Made by a program: the position numbers and the translations under genes
The notes under the pieces: model-generated
The model's input: only the letters and a program-made list of their open reading frames with translations
Told to the model about the DNA's origin: nothing
Databases searched by the model: none
NCBI GenBank assembly: GCA_963823515.1
Contig: CAWGMB010000005.1
Location: forward strand, 61,607 to 125,606
DNA length: 64,000 nucleotides
Source: Miltoncostaea sp963823515
GTDB lineage: Bacteria > Actinomycetota > Thermoleophilia > Miltoncostaeales > Miltoncostaeaceae
Direction: 5' to 3'
Shown here: in pieces, positions 54,695 to 63,346 of the stretch
Layout of the letters: the number at the start of each line of letters is the position of its first letter
Position numbering within the stretch: position 1 is the first letter of the stretch

Positions 54695-56262
54695 CAGGCA
54701 CCGCCTGCCGCCGGCATCGTCAGGTAACGGGTCACCAGGTACTCCTCGATGCCCTCGGTGCCGCCGGAGTGACCGAAGCCCGAGTGGCCGACGCCACCGA
54801 AGGGGGCCGCCACGCACGAGACCCGGCCGCGGTTGATCGCGACCATCCCGGCCTCGATCCCTGCGCCCAGGCGCATGGCGCGCTCGAGATCCGTGGTGAA
54901 CAGGTAGGCGGCAAGCCCAGCGTCGTGATCGTTGGCCAGGGCAAGAGCCTCGTCCTCGGTGTCGAAGGGGGCGATCGCCACGATCGGCCCGAAGATCTCC
55001 TCGCGCATCACCCGGGCCTCGTGGGGGACGTCCGCCAGCACGACCGGCGCGAAGAAGTGGCCGTCGCCGGGAACGGGCCCGCCGGCCACGACCACGCGCG
55101 CCCCGCGCTCCAGGGCGTCGTCGACGAGCGCGGTGAGCCGCTCGACCTGGCGCTCGGAGATCATCGGCCCGAGGCCGACGCCCGCGCGGGTGCCGCGCCC
55201 GATCCGCACGCCGGCGACCCGGGCCCCGAGGCGCCGGGTGAACTCCGCGTAGACCGAGCGCTCGACGTAGAAGCGGTTGGCCGCCGTGCAGGCCGCCCCG
55301 CCGTTTCGCATCTTGGCCGACAGGGCGCCCTCGACGGCCGCGTCCATGTCGGCGTCGGCGAAGACCAGAAACGGCGCGCAGCCACCGAGCTCGGCCGAGA
55401 CCCGAAGGACCTGCTCGGCGCTCTTTGAGATCAGGTGGCGACCGACGGCCTCCGATCCGGTGAAGGTCAGCTTGCGGATGCGACCGTCGGCGAGAAGCGG
55501 ATCGGTGGCCGTGTCCTCGGAGCTCACGACGATGTTGAGGACACCGGCCGGAAGGCCGGCCTCGATAAGGATCGCCCCGAGACGAAGGGCCGAGAGCGGC
55601 GTCAGCGATGAGGGCCGAAGGACGACGGTGCAGCCGGCGGCGAGCGCGGGGCCGATGCCGCGGGCGGGAACCGCCAGGGGGAAGTTCCAGGGCGTGACGA
55701 TCAGGCACGGCCCGACCGGGGTGCGCACGACAAGGTGGGTGTTCTCGCCGTCGGGGGAGCTCGATGTGCGACCCGAGATCCGCACGGCCTCCTCGGCGAA
55801 CCACTCCAGGTAGTCGGCGGCGAACTCCACCTCGGCCCGCGACTCGGCGAGCGGCTTTCCCATCTCGGCGGTCAGGAGCGCCGCCATCTCATCGCTCTCA
55901 TCGCGCAGGGCGTCGGCCGCCCGGCGCAGGATCCGGGAGCGATCGCGCGGCGCGCTCTTTGCCCAGGAGCCCTGGGCGGCGACGGCCGCCTCGAGGGCCG
56001 CCATGCAGTCGGCCGGGGAGGCGTCGGCGACCTCGGCGAGGGTGAGCCCGGTGGCCGGGTCCTCGACGGCCAGCGTGCGGCCATCGGTCGCCGGGGTGAA
56101 GGAGCCGTCGATCAGGAGGCCGGTCGGCGAGATGTGGAGCGCCGCGCCCTCCGAGGAGTGGACTCGCGCGTCGGGCTCGCCAAAGAGCGAGGGGACATCG
56201 GCCTCGGTGAGAACTCGGTCGGCGGTGCGCAGCGGGGTGGTGGCGATGGAGGTGGAGGACAT
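54691..56262 (-). CDS. gabD: NAD(P)-dependent succinate-semialdehyde-type aldehyde dehydrogenase, copy 2 (intact)
   Basis: 523 aa, AAGGAGAC before ATG 56262. An N-terminal extension of about 45 residues precedes the ALDH fold. Motifs: TPWNFPLAVPARGIGPALAAGC (cofactor), FTGSEAVGRHL, catalytic Glu291 in SAELGGC and Cys325 in NGGAACTAANRF, and the C-terminal FGGVGHSGFGHSGG. The combination is that of the GabD/SSADH group, which oxidises succinate semialdehyde or related omega-aldehydes. In ELGGC the usual Lys is Cys. It lies upstream of a coupled 61-aa gene and downstream of a LuxR regulator on the same strand. Confidence 0.9.
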   Translation of the reverse strand: MSSTSIATTPLRTADRVLTEADVPSLFGEPDARVHSSEGAALHISPTGLLIDGSFTPATDGRTLAVEDPATGLTLAEVADASPADCMAALEAAVAAQGSWAKSAPRDRSRILRRAADALRDESDEMAALLTAEMGKPLAESRAEVEFAADYLEWFAEEAVRISGRTSSSPDGENTHLVVRTPVGPCLIVTPWNFPLAVPARGIGPALAAGCTVVLRPSSLTPLSALRLGAILIEAGLPAGVLNIVVSSEDTATDPLLADGRIRKLTFTGSEAVGRHLISKSAEQVLRVSAELGGCAPFLVFADADMDAAVEGALSAKMRNGGAACTAANRFYVERSVYAEFTRRLGARVAGVRIGRGTRAGVGLGPMISERQVERLTALVDDALERGARVVVAGGPVPGDGHFFAPVVLADVPHEARVMREEIFGPIVAIAPFDTEDEALALANDHDAGLAAYLFTTDLERAMRLGAGIEAGMVAINRGRVSCVAAPFGGVGHSGFGHSGGTEGIEEYLVTRYLTMPAAGGAW

Positions 56263-56591
56263 CTCGCTGTCTCCTTGCGGCTCTTGGGACCTTGCAGAAG
56301 CGAGGCTTAGAAGGGCGCCCTACGGGCCACTTTGAGGTCCTCTTACGGGGCCGCTCCAGCTCTCGACACCGACGCTAGGCCGGGGTCACCGAGGCTCGAA
56401 TCGGGCGACCCCCCACGCCTCAAGGGTGCCGAGAGCCCGCCGCCGACCACCGCTACCCGCCGAGGCGACGTCGCGACCTCGTGGCGGTGCTCGTGAACCG
56501 CTCCGGCAAGGGGGCTGGAGGGAAACCCCCTATTCGCCGGGAGGGACCCCATCCGACCGAGTCGGCCCCTACCCGCGTCGAGGGGGCTGAG
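56263..56591. other. intergenic region before the second dehydrogenase
   Basis: Holds the presumed promoter of the dehydrogenase and the 3' end of the LuxR regulator. No gene is seen. A weak G5/C5 hairpin near 56510-56530 could end regulator transcription. Confidence 0.45.
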
Positions 56592-59405
56592 CTACACGCC
56601 GGCTCTGTCGGGGGGCGCCGTCGCCGCGAATCCCTCACCGGCAACGCGAGCCGCAAGCTCGGTGCGCGAGCGCACTCCGAGCTTGCGGTAGATCCGTCCC
56701 AGATGGGCCTCGACGGTCTTGGCTGACAGGAAGAGCCGAGCGCCCGCCTCACGGTTGGTCGCGCCGGAGGCGACCATGAGGGTTACCTGTAACTCCTGAG
56801 GGGTCAGTTCATCCGAGCGGGGACCCGAGCGCGGCGCCGCCGTCTCCCCGCTGACCTCGAGCTCCCGAGAGGCCGCGGTAGCCCAGTCGACCGCTCCGAG
56901 GCGCTCGAACGCCGCAAGCGCCTCGCGCAGGTGCACCCTCGCGTCGGCGCGGCGCCGGGCGCGGCGAAGTCTCTCGCCAAGCGCCAACTCGGTGCGGGCA
57001 CGCTCGAACGGCATGTCCACGCCCTCGTGCTCCGCCAGTGCCTCGTCGAAGGCTTCGGCGAAGCCGTCGTCGGGGGCGAGGATCCCACGACACCGTGCGG
57101 CGATGGCGCGCGCCCCACGCCGTTGCGTGAGGCGCGCCGCGCCCCCGAACTGCTCGAGGAGCGCCTCGGCCTCGGCGCGCTGTCCGCTTCGGGCGTAGCT
57201 CTCGATGAGATCGCCTGCGGCAAGCACCACACCCGGCTCCCGGATGCCACCCCGGCGGAACGTGGACACCACGCGCACGAAGTGAGGGATTGCCTCGATT
57301 GGCCGGCCTTGGGCGAGCTCGAGCAGTCCCAGCCCGGGTTCGCCGTACGCCGAGGTCGGCGAGTTCTCGCCGCCCAGGCGCAGCCCGATGGCCGCGGCCT
57401 CGCGCGCCGTGGACCGGCAGTCCTCCGCGCGACCGAGGCAAGCCTCGATGCGCGCCTGGCAGGTGAGCGCGAGCCCGCGCGCGTGCGCCTGCTCGAACGC
57501 CGCTGCCAGCGATGCCGCCTCGGTCGTGTCCGCGAGCGCCGTCTGCCAGTGGCCGCGCCGGTAAGTGAGCTCGGCCCGGGTGGCGAGCGCCATCGGCAGC
57601 GCGCCGGGGGCCTGGCTGCGCCCCACGGACACCGCGTGCTCCAGCAGAAGGGCGGCGCTCTCGTACTCCTCCATCCAGGTCTGCACCCATGCGACCTGCT
57701 GGAGCAGCGCGAGGTTCTGGGCCGTGGGTGCGGACTGGCGCAGCCGCTCGCCCAGGGCGCGCAGTGGCTCGACGACCTCCGGCCCCCGGGCGTCCATCAC
57801 CAGGGCGAAGTGGACGCTGAACTCGACGGCGTCGTCACCGAGGCCCTGCGCGCGGATCGTGGCCTGGGCCCGCTCGGCGAACTCCAGGCCCTGGGCGACG
57901 CTGCCGGAGCGCATCAACGCGGCGGCGGCCTCGCCCAGCATCCGGGCCGCCCGGGTGGGATCGAGCGTGGCGAGGCGGTCCGCCTCCACGGCGATCGAGC
58001 GCGCCGTGACTACGGGCGCTCTCCACACGTCCATCTGGAAGAGTAGTGCCAGGGCGTCGGCCCTCAGGAGAGGGTCGCGGGTCCGCTCGATGGCGAGCGC
58101 GATGGCATTGCGGGCGTGCTCCACATCGCCCGCAAGCCGGGCGGCGTCGCCGCTGAGCAGAAGGCGCTGCGCGGCATCCTCGGCGTCCTGGGTCAGCGTG
58201 ACCGCCCTGTCGAAGGCGCGCAGGGCGCTGCTCGGCGCGCCGCGCGACATCGCGTCGCGGCCCGTGCGCTCCAACGCCTCGGCGGCCTCGGGATCGGTCC
58301 CGACGGCGGCAGCGGCGAGGTGCCACGCCCGCTCCGGGGAACCCTCCCCGAACGCGTGGGCGAGCACCCGGTGGGCGCGCCGCTGCTCCCGGTTTCCCCC
58401 GGCGCCGTAGACCGCGGATCGCGTGAGGGGGTGCTCGAACTCGATCGTCCCGCCGTGCACCCGGAGCACGCCCTCGTTCTCGGCCGCCTCGAGCGCCTCG
58501 AGCGCCAGGCCCTCCTCTGTCAGCGCCGCCTCGACGACGCCGCACTGCGAACGGGTGCCGGCTGTCGCCGCGACGAGCACTGCGGTGCGCTCTCTCGGGC
58601 GCATCCTCTCGAGCCGCCGCTCGACTCCGACGCGGATTCGCTCGGCGACCGGCAGGGGGAGCACGACACCCTCGATCGCCTCCTCGGCGCTGCCCATGTT
58701 GCGCGCTGCTTCCACGATCGCGAGAGGGTTGCCGCCCGTGCCGACGACCAGCGTCTCGACCTCCTCGTCTACGAGTTCCCTGCTTGCCGCGGCACGCGCC
58801 AGCGAGGCCGCATCGCCCGCCTCGAGTGGGCCGACCTCGAGGCACGTGATGCCCTCGAGTTGGCCGGTGACGTGACCCTCGGGGCGCGTCGAGAACAGAA
58901 TGGCCACCCCGTCTCGCCAGAGCCGGCGCGCCGAGAAGAGAATCGCCTGCGCCGACGGCGGGTCGAGCCAGTGAAGGTCGTCCACGAGGACCAGGACCGC
59001 GCGGTCGGTGGCAGCGAGCCCGAGAATGGCGAGCGTCGCCGCGGCCACGCTGAACCGGTCGGTCGCCTCGGCGGGCGCCAGCGCAAGCGCACCCTGCAGC
59101 GCCTGCGCCTGGGGCCCGGGCAGGCGTTCGATGAGGTCCGCAAGGGGCCGCACCAGCTCGAGCAGCCCCGCGAACGCGATCTCGGCTTCACTCTCGATTC
59201 CACGGGCCCGCAGCACGAGGACTCCGGCATCGTCGCTGGTGGCAAGTGACTCCGCCGCGCGCATGAGGCTCGTCTTGCCGGTACCCGCCGGCCCGATCAG
59301 CGCCAGCGCCCCGCTGTCGCCGGCTATGGCCTGTCGCACGAGCTCCTGGATGGCCTGAAGCTCGGGTTGGCGTCCGAGCAGCAGCGACTGCCCGGCGTCG
59401 TTCAT
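56592..59405 (-). CDS. large ATP-binding LuxR-family transcriptional regulator (LAL type)
   Basis: 937 aa. It has an AAA ATPase (LLGRQPELQAIQEL, P-loop ALIGPAGTGKTSLM, Walker B VLVLVDDLHWLDPPS), then long helical TPR-like repeats, then a C-terminal LuxR/GerE HTH (LTPQELQVTLMVASGATNREAGARLFLSAKTVEAHLGRIYRKLGVRSRTEL). These regulators sense a small molecule through the central repeats. It precedes the intact dehydrogenase on the same strand and overlaps the SDR gene by ATGA, so all may be one regulon. Confidence 0.93.
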   Translation of the reverse strand: MNDAGQSLLLGRQPELQAIQELVRQAIAGDSGALALIGPAGTGKTSLMRAAESLATSDDAGVLVLRARGIESEAEIAFAGLLELVRPLADLIERLPGPQAQALQGALALAPAEATDRFSVAAATLAILGLAATDRAVLVLVDDLHWLDPPSAQAILFSARRLWRDGVAILFSTRPEGHVTGQLEGITCLEVGPLEAGDAASLARAAASRELVDEEVETLVVGTGGNPLAIVEAARNMGSAEEAIEGVVLPLPVAERIRVGVERRLERMRPRERTAVLVAATAGTRSQCGVVEAALTEEGLALEALEAAENEGVLRVHGGTIEFEHPLTRSAVYGAGGNREQRRAHRVLAHAFGEGSPERAWHLAAAAVGTDPEAAEALERTGRDAMSRGAPSSALRAFDRAVTLTQDAEDAAQRLLLSGDAARLAGDVEHARNAIALAIERTRDPLLRADALALLFQMDVWRAPVVTARSIAVEADRLATLDPTRAARMLGEAAAALMRSGSVAQGLEFAERAQATIRAQGLGDDAVEFSVHFALVMDARGPEVVEPLRALGERLRQSAPTAQNLALLQQVAWVQTWMEEYESAALLLEHAVSVGRSQAPGALPMALATRAELTYRRGHWQTALADTTEAASLAAAFEQAHARGLALTCQARIEACLGRAEDCRSTAREAAAIGLRLGGENSPTSAYGEPGLGLLELAQGRPIEAIPHFVRVVSTFRRGGIREPGVVLAAGDLIESYARSGQRAEAEALLEQFGGAARLTQRRGARAIAARCRGILAPDDGFAEAFDEALAEHEGVDMPFERARTELALGERLRRARRRADARVHLREALAAFERLGAVDWATAASRELEVSGETAAPRSGPRSDELTPQELQVTLMVASGATNREAGARLFLSAKTVEAHLGRIYRKLGVRSRTELAARVAGEGFAATAPPDRAGV

Positions 59406-60277
59406 CCTGCGCCGCCAGGCGGCTCGAGCGAGAAGAACTCGCGCACGTGCTCGTGGGCGTCGCCGCCGGCCTGCAGCGCATCGTCGAGCTCTCCCAGTCG
59501 CGGGTCGGGGAGGACGAGGCGGAAGGGCGATGTCTCGTCGTCGACCGCGTCGTGGATCGCCGTCGCGACCTCCCGTGCCGTGAGGCCCACCTCCTCACGG
59601 ATCGCTCGCAGGCCGCCCAGCAGACGATCACGTGCGGGCGCGTAGAGCGGATCGTCCGCGCCTGCCGATCCGCTGATCCTGGTCGAGCGCGCGAATTCGG
59701 TGCGCACGACTCCGGCCTCGAGTAGCACGACCCGGATACCGACCGGCGCGAGCTCGAGCGCGAGCGCCTCGGAGAGCGCGCCCAGCGAGAGCTTGCTCGC
59801 GCTGTACATCCCGAAGAAGGGGAGCGGGATGCGGCCGGCCAGCGTCGAGACGCTGACCACTACGCCGCGACCGGCGTGGCGCATCGCGGGAAGGGCGGCC
59901 TGCAGCACTGCTGCGGCGCCAAACAAGTTCGTCTCGAACTCCTCTCGGGCGATCGCCAGGTCAACGTCCTCAACCGCACCGAACAGCGCCCAGCCGGCGT
60001 TGTTGACCACGCACTCGAGCGCTCCGCCGGCGAGTTCCTCCGCCATCGCGACTCCGGTTCGAACGGCGTCGAGATCCGTGACGTCGAGGCCCACGAGATG
60101 CACGTCGCCATCCGCGAACGGCACGAGGGCGCCGGGGTCCCGCACGCCAGCGATGACGCGCCAGCCGGACGCGGCAAACACCTCGACGGTCGCCCGGCCG
60201 ATGCCACGGTCAGCGCCGGTCACCAGGGCGGTCCGTCCCTGCGATGGGAGATCCGAACCGGATTCTTGGTCGCTCAT
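59402..60277 (-). CDS. short-chain dehydrogenase/reductase
   Basis: 291 aa from ATG 60277. TALVTGADRGIGRATVEVFAASG (cofactor), VNNAGWALFG, SVSTLAGRIPLP and catalytic YSASKLSLGALSEALALEL. Classical SDR fold with a retinol-dehydrogenase-like C-terminus. It is coupled (ATGA) to the LuxR regulator, so it may act on the molecule that regulator senses. Substrate unknown. Confidence 0.9.
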   Translation of the reverse strand: MSDQESGSDLPSQGRTALVTGADRGIGRATVEVFAASGWRVIAGVRDPGALVPFADGDVHLVGLDVTDLDAVRTGVAMAEELAGGALECVVNNAGWALFGAVEDVDLAIAREEFETNLFGAAAVLQAALPAMRHAGRGVVVSVSTLAGRIPLPFFGMYSASKLSLGALSEALALELAPVGIRVVLLEAGVVRTEFARSTRISGSAGADDPLYAPARDRLLGGLRAIREEVGLTAREVATAIHDAVDDETSPFRLVLPDPRLGELDDALQAGGDAHEHVREFFSLEPPGGAG

Positions 60278-60446
60278 ACATCCATCTTTACTGCATCATC
60301 TGTCGCCACGATAGCCGGTGACCGCGGGACCTTGGCTCACGGGGGAGGGGGAGGGATTCGCGCGGGACGCGGTGGGCGAGTCCTGCATCGGCGACAGCGG
60401 TCCACGGTGGTTCTGAGCGGAACCAAGCGCTCCGACCGTCGGCCGT

Positions 60447-60475
60447 GAGATCCCTTTCAGAGAAAGGGATCTCAT
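60447..60475. terminator. 12-bp stem-loop next to the tRNA-Ser fragment
   Basis: TGAGATCCCTTT (60447-60458) pairs with AAAGGGATCTCA (60464-60475) around a 5-nt loop. It lies 10 bp from the tRNA-Ser fragment and may be the terminator of the original tRNA gene on the minus strand. Confidence 0.6.
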
Positions 60476-60484
60476 GGAGAAGAG

Positions 60485-60553
60485 CGGAGAGGGGGGGATT
60501 CGAACCCCCGTCGGACCGAAGGCCCGAAACGGTTTTCGAGTCGCCGTGAATCC
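60485..60553 (-). tRNA. tRNA-Ser 3' fragment, second copy
   Basis: Same organisation as 45470-45530: CTCGAAA, a variable arm with CGGGCCTTCGGTCCG, T arm GGGGGTTCGAATCCCCC and acceptor half CCTCTCCG on the minus strand, with no 5' half. The variable arm differs from the first copy, so the two derive from distinct tRNA-Ser sequences or have diverged. Confidence 0.68.
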
Positions 60554-60818
60554 GCGTCGTTCTGCCTGCAAATAGGCACCCGCGAGGTCGCCGTGGGCGA
60601 GTCGGATGGGCGAGTCCCACACGAACCTCCCGCACCCAGCGGCCATGGGCGCCGACCCGCCGCCGGCCGACATCGCTCCGCGCGGACGATCCCCACCGCC
60701 ACCGACTGGCCGCCCGCCGCCTCGTTCGAGAGGCTGGACGGCCACTCGACGCGGTCCCAGAAACGACACGACCCGGGGTGGCTGCCCCGGGTCGGTCACT
60801 ACGAAAGATCACTGCGCT

Positions 60819-61527
60819 GTGATCGAAGAGTATCCCCTGCTCCGGACGGCTTCCAGCCGCCCTGGCGCAACAACATCTGGAGGTCGCTCCACGTGAGCGA
60901 CGCCGCCCGCGCCCTCGAGATCGAGGCCCTCGCCGGCGAGCGCTTCGCCGCGGTGGGGCAGACGGTTCTGGCCGCCCTGGCGGAGTCTGGGCTCAGCGGC
61001 CGCAGGGTGGCCAACGTCGTGAGCTGGTTCATCGTGGCCCAGCTCGCGCTCGGGCCCTGGCGCGACCGCGGCGAGGTGCGACCCGCCGAGCTGGCGCGGG
61101 CGATGGGGGTCTCGCGCTGGACCGAGTGGCGCACGCGCCTCGACGCCGCGCGCGCCGGCCTCGTCCGGGACTGGACGCTTCCCGATCCCGAGGCGCGCGG
61201 CTACGGCCGCGGCGCCGTGCGCGTTCTGGAGCTCGCCTTCGTCCGCACCCGCCAGGTCACCCAGCGCGTCGCCGCGAACAGGGAGGAGAAGGCGAGCCGC
61301 GCCGAGCGCCGCCGGGAGGCGCGCAGGCGGGCGAAGGAGGCGAGTCGGGCCGGTGACGCCGGCGACCGCCGCCGAGCCGCCGGCGACGCCGAGCGCGCCG
61401 GTGAGGCGCGAGGAGCTGACCTCGCCCGCCGCGGGGCGGCTCTGGGAGATGCTCCACCGGGTCCAGCCCGCTCCGGAGCCGGGCGTCCCGGCGCTCCCGC
61501 CCTCGCATCCACCGCCGGGGTAGTCGC
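60819..61527 (+). pseudogene. winged-helix gene of repeat copy C, frameshifted
   Basis: Homologue of 45805-46509. GTG 60819 starts IEEYPLLRTASSRPG; one base is missing near 60865, after which the protein continues in another frame as ARALEIEALAGERFAAVGQTV through the winged helix. A second shift lies near 61345. The end SHPPPG and stop are preserved. Amino-acid identity to copy B is very high outside the shifts. Confidence 0.75.
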
Positions 61528-61529
61528 GG

Positions 61530-61869
61530 CCCGAGCCGCCGTCCCCGAAGTCGAGTGGAGTGCCTCCCGGATCCGGGCGGGCAGGACGACGCACGCCACC
61601 GGGGAGTCGCCGCTCCGCCCGCGCCGCCGGGCTCCCATACGAGCGCTGCCGACCCCGTCGAGCCGGCTGCGGCGCGCTCCACTCGTCCGACCCGGCCTCC
61701 GGCGCTGCAACAGTCGCAGCCCCGCCGCGCCAACGGGTGCGCGAGCGAGCGCGCGCGACCGGGGAGATCGCCTTTGGGATCCAGCGATCTCGCACGCGCC
61801 AGAGGCTCCTACGGAGCCAGAGGAAAAGAGCGCCGGCCGGTCCGGCCGTTGGCCGACCGGCGCCGAGGA
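61530..61869. other. gene-free part of repeat copy C
   Basis: Corresponds to 46510-46853 of copy B, with the conserved G/C-rich inverted repeat near 61825-61863. No gene. Confidence 0.5.
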
Positions 61870-61935
61870 TCAATCGCGGTAGGCCCGGCCCCGCGGCAGC
61901 ACGCGAAGGATCGTCAGCACCCCGGAAGCGACATG
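61870..61935 (-). pseudogene. truncated RelE-type toxin (copy C)
   Basis: Encodes only VLTILRVLPRGRAYRD before the stop at 61870. Similarity to copy B ends abruptly near 61935, marking the edge of the repeat. Confidence 0.6.
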
Positions 61936-62363
61936 GACGCGATCTTGAACCGAGCCGGACACAACGTGTTGGCAGCCAGTTTTCTCCACGGGTCATAGGC
62001 GCCACCGTAGACGCCTGCATGCGTATCGTGGGCTGACCGCATGCGGGGCAGCCTTGAGGATTCTGCGAAGATTCTTTCTAGCGCGCGCTCAGCTGCCGGA
62101 CTCGGCGGATCTCCGAGAAGGAGAAGTCCTTCGCCCTGCGAAACCAGACTGAGCGAATCTCAGCGCCGCACCCACGCTCCGACAACCCCACCCCCCTTCG
62201 CGGGGTACCCACCCCCGACCCCGGGGGGTCCGGTCCCGCACCGTCTCCCGCTGGGGCGCTGGGGCCGCGATCTCCGGGGCGGCGAGACCTGTGCACCCGG
62301 CGTGCGTTGACCATCTGTTGACCTTTGGCAGGCCTCGGCTCTTTCGGCCGGTCCCGAGAAACA
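61936..62363. other. interval without a recognisable gene
   Basis: No supported gene. It contains a G/C-rich stretch near 62180-62260 and a terminator at its right edge. Confidence 0.4.
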
Positions 62364-62391
62364 CGAAAGCCCCGCCGTGACGGGGCTTTCG
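62364..62391 (-). terminator. Rho-independent terminator of the tRNA-Lys locus
   Basis: CGAAAGCCCCG and CGGGGCTTTCG form an 11-bp stem with a 6-nt loop. On the minus strand it follows the tRNA fragment and runs into GTGTTTCTC, a T-rich tail. Confidence 0.72.
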
Positions 62392-62396
62392 CGAAT

Positions 62397-62449
62397 GGGC
62401 CCTGTAGGGCTCGAACCTACGACCTTGGGATTAAAAGGCCCATGGCGGT
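62397..62449 (-). tRNA. tRNA-Lys(TTT) 3' fragment
   Basis: Minus strand: TGGGCCTTTTAATCCCA (anticodon arm, TTT), AAGGTC variable region, T arm GTAGGTTCGAGCCCTAC and acceptor half AGGGCCCA, ending next to a terminator. The expected 5' half (TGGGCCC acceptor strand and D arm) is absent upstream, so this is a scar of integration or deletion at a tRNA-Lys gene. Confidence 0.68.
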
Positions 62450-62610
62450 CCTGCCGTCTTGTGCCGTCCTGTACCGAGAAGCCCTTCCTTGTGCGGCTTC
62501 TGCGGCCTCGGCCTCGCGATCCGTGCCGTTTCGTAGCGTTCTGTCCGGCGCCGTTCGTTTGCACCGTGTTTGCACGGCCGGGCGGCGGGCAGTGCGGCCG
62601 TCTCTCGGTC

Positions 62611-63346
62611 TCACCGGCCTAGAGCCCCGAGCACGAACCTCACGCCATCGTGGTCGCTGAGGGGCCGACCGTCGGCGTCGTGGCGATCGAAGCCCTCCAG
62701 CTCGTGGACCGACAGCGAACTCGAGTGTGCGCACATGGTCGATCACCGGGCGATCGACCCCCGGCACGTCCCCTGCGCTCGCCACGATCAGATCGCCCAG
62801 CGCGTCCTCGAGCACGGTGGCGGCCCGGAGGGGCGCACGCGTGCGGGGGATCCGTTGGTTGAAGTCGCCGACCAGCAGCGTCGGCACCGCGTCGTCTCGC
62901 GCAGCGAGGAACGGGCCGAGATGCTCGAGGTAGGTCAGGTGGTCCTGCCAGGGTGCGCGATCCCGGCGACCGGTGTTCACATGCGCGTGGCTCCAGGGAA
63001 TGCAGACCCCGATCAGGCGCAGCGGCCCGCTTGGCGTGCGGCAGGTCGCTGCCACGAAACGGCCCGGCGGCAGGCCGGGGGAGCCGATCGGGTCGATCTC
63101 CTCGAGTGGCCAACGGCTCCACAGGATCACCTTCCGCCGCCCACCCTTTGCGCCGTACCCGGAGTCGGGCTCGCATTCGGCGACGTGGCCGACTGTCGGC
63201 AGGATGCCGCGGTCGGCCTCCGTGGCGCAGAGGATGTCGGGAGAGAGATCCCAGAGACGAGCGGCGATGCGGGCCCGGCGCGAGCGAGGTGCCCACTCGA
63301 GGTTCCAGTTCACGACCCTGATGAGCCCGGATAGCCCTTCCCTCAC
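62611..63346 (-). pseudogene. endonuclease/exonuclease/phosphatase-family protein, frameshifted near its end
   Basis: From GTG 63346, overlapping the preceding gene's stop as GTGA. RVVNWNLEW is the start of the EEP fold; CATEADRG (metal-binding Glu), PTLLVGDFNQRIP (Asp/Asn) and DHVRTLE follow. The final SDHDGVRFVLGAL, which holds the catalytic Asp-His, is only reached after a frame change near 62719. EEP enzymes hydrolyse phosphodiesters in nucleic acids, inositol phosphates or lipids; the type here is unclear. Confidence 0.78.

Larger units (their letters stand above)
60485..61935. repeat. repeat element copy C
   Basis: Direct repeat of copy B. Similarity starts at the tRNA-Ser 3' end and runs to the end of the toxin fragment. 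It contains the leader hairpin (60766-60791), the palindrome (60807-60824), a broken winged-helix gene and the last 22 codons of the toxin. The antitoxin is missing. Confidence 0.8.
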
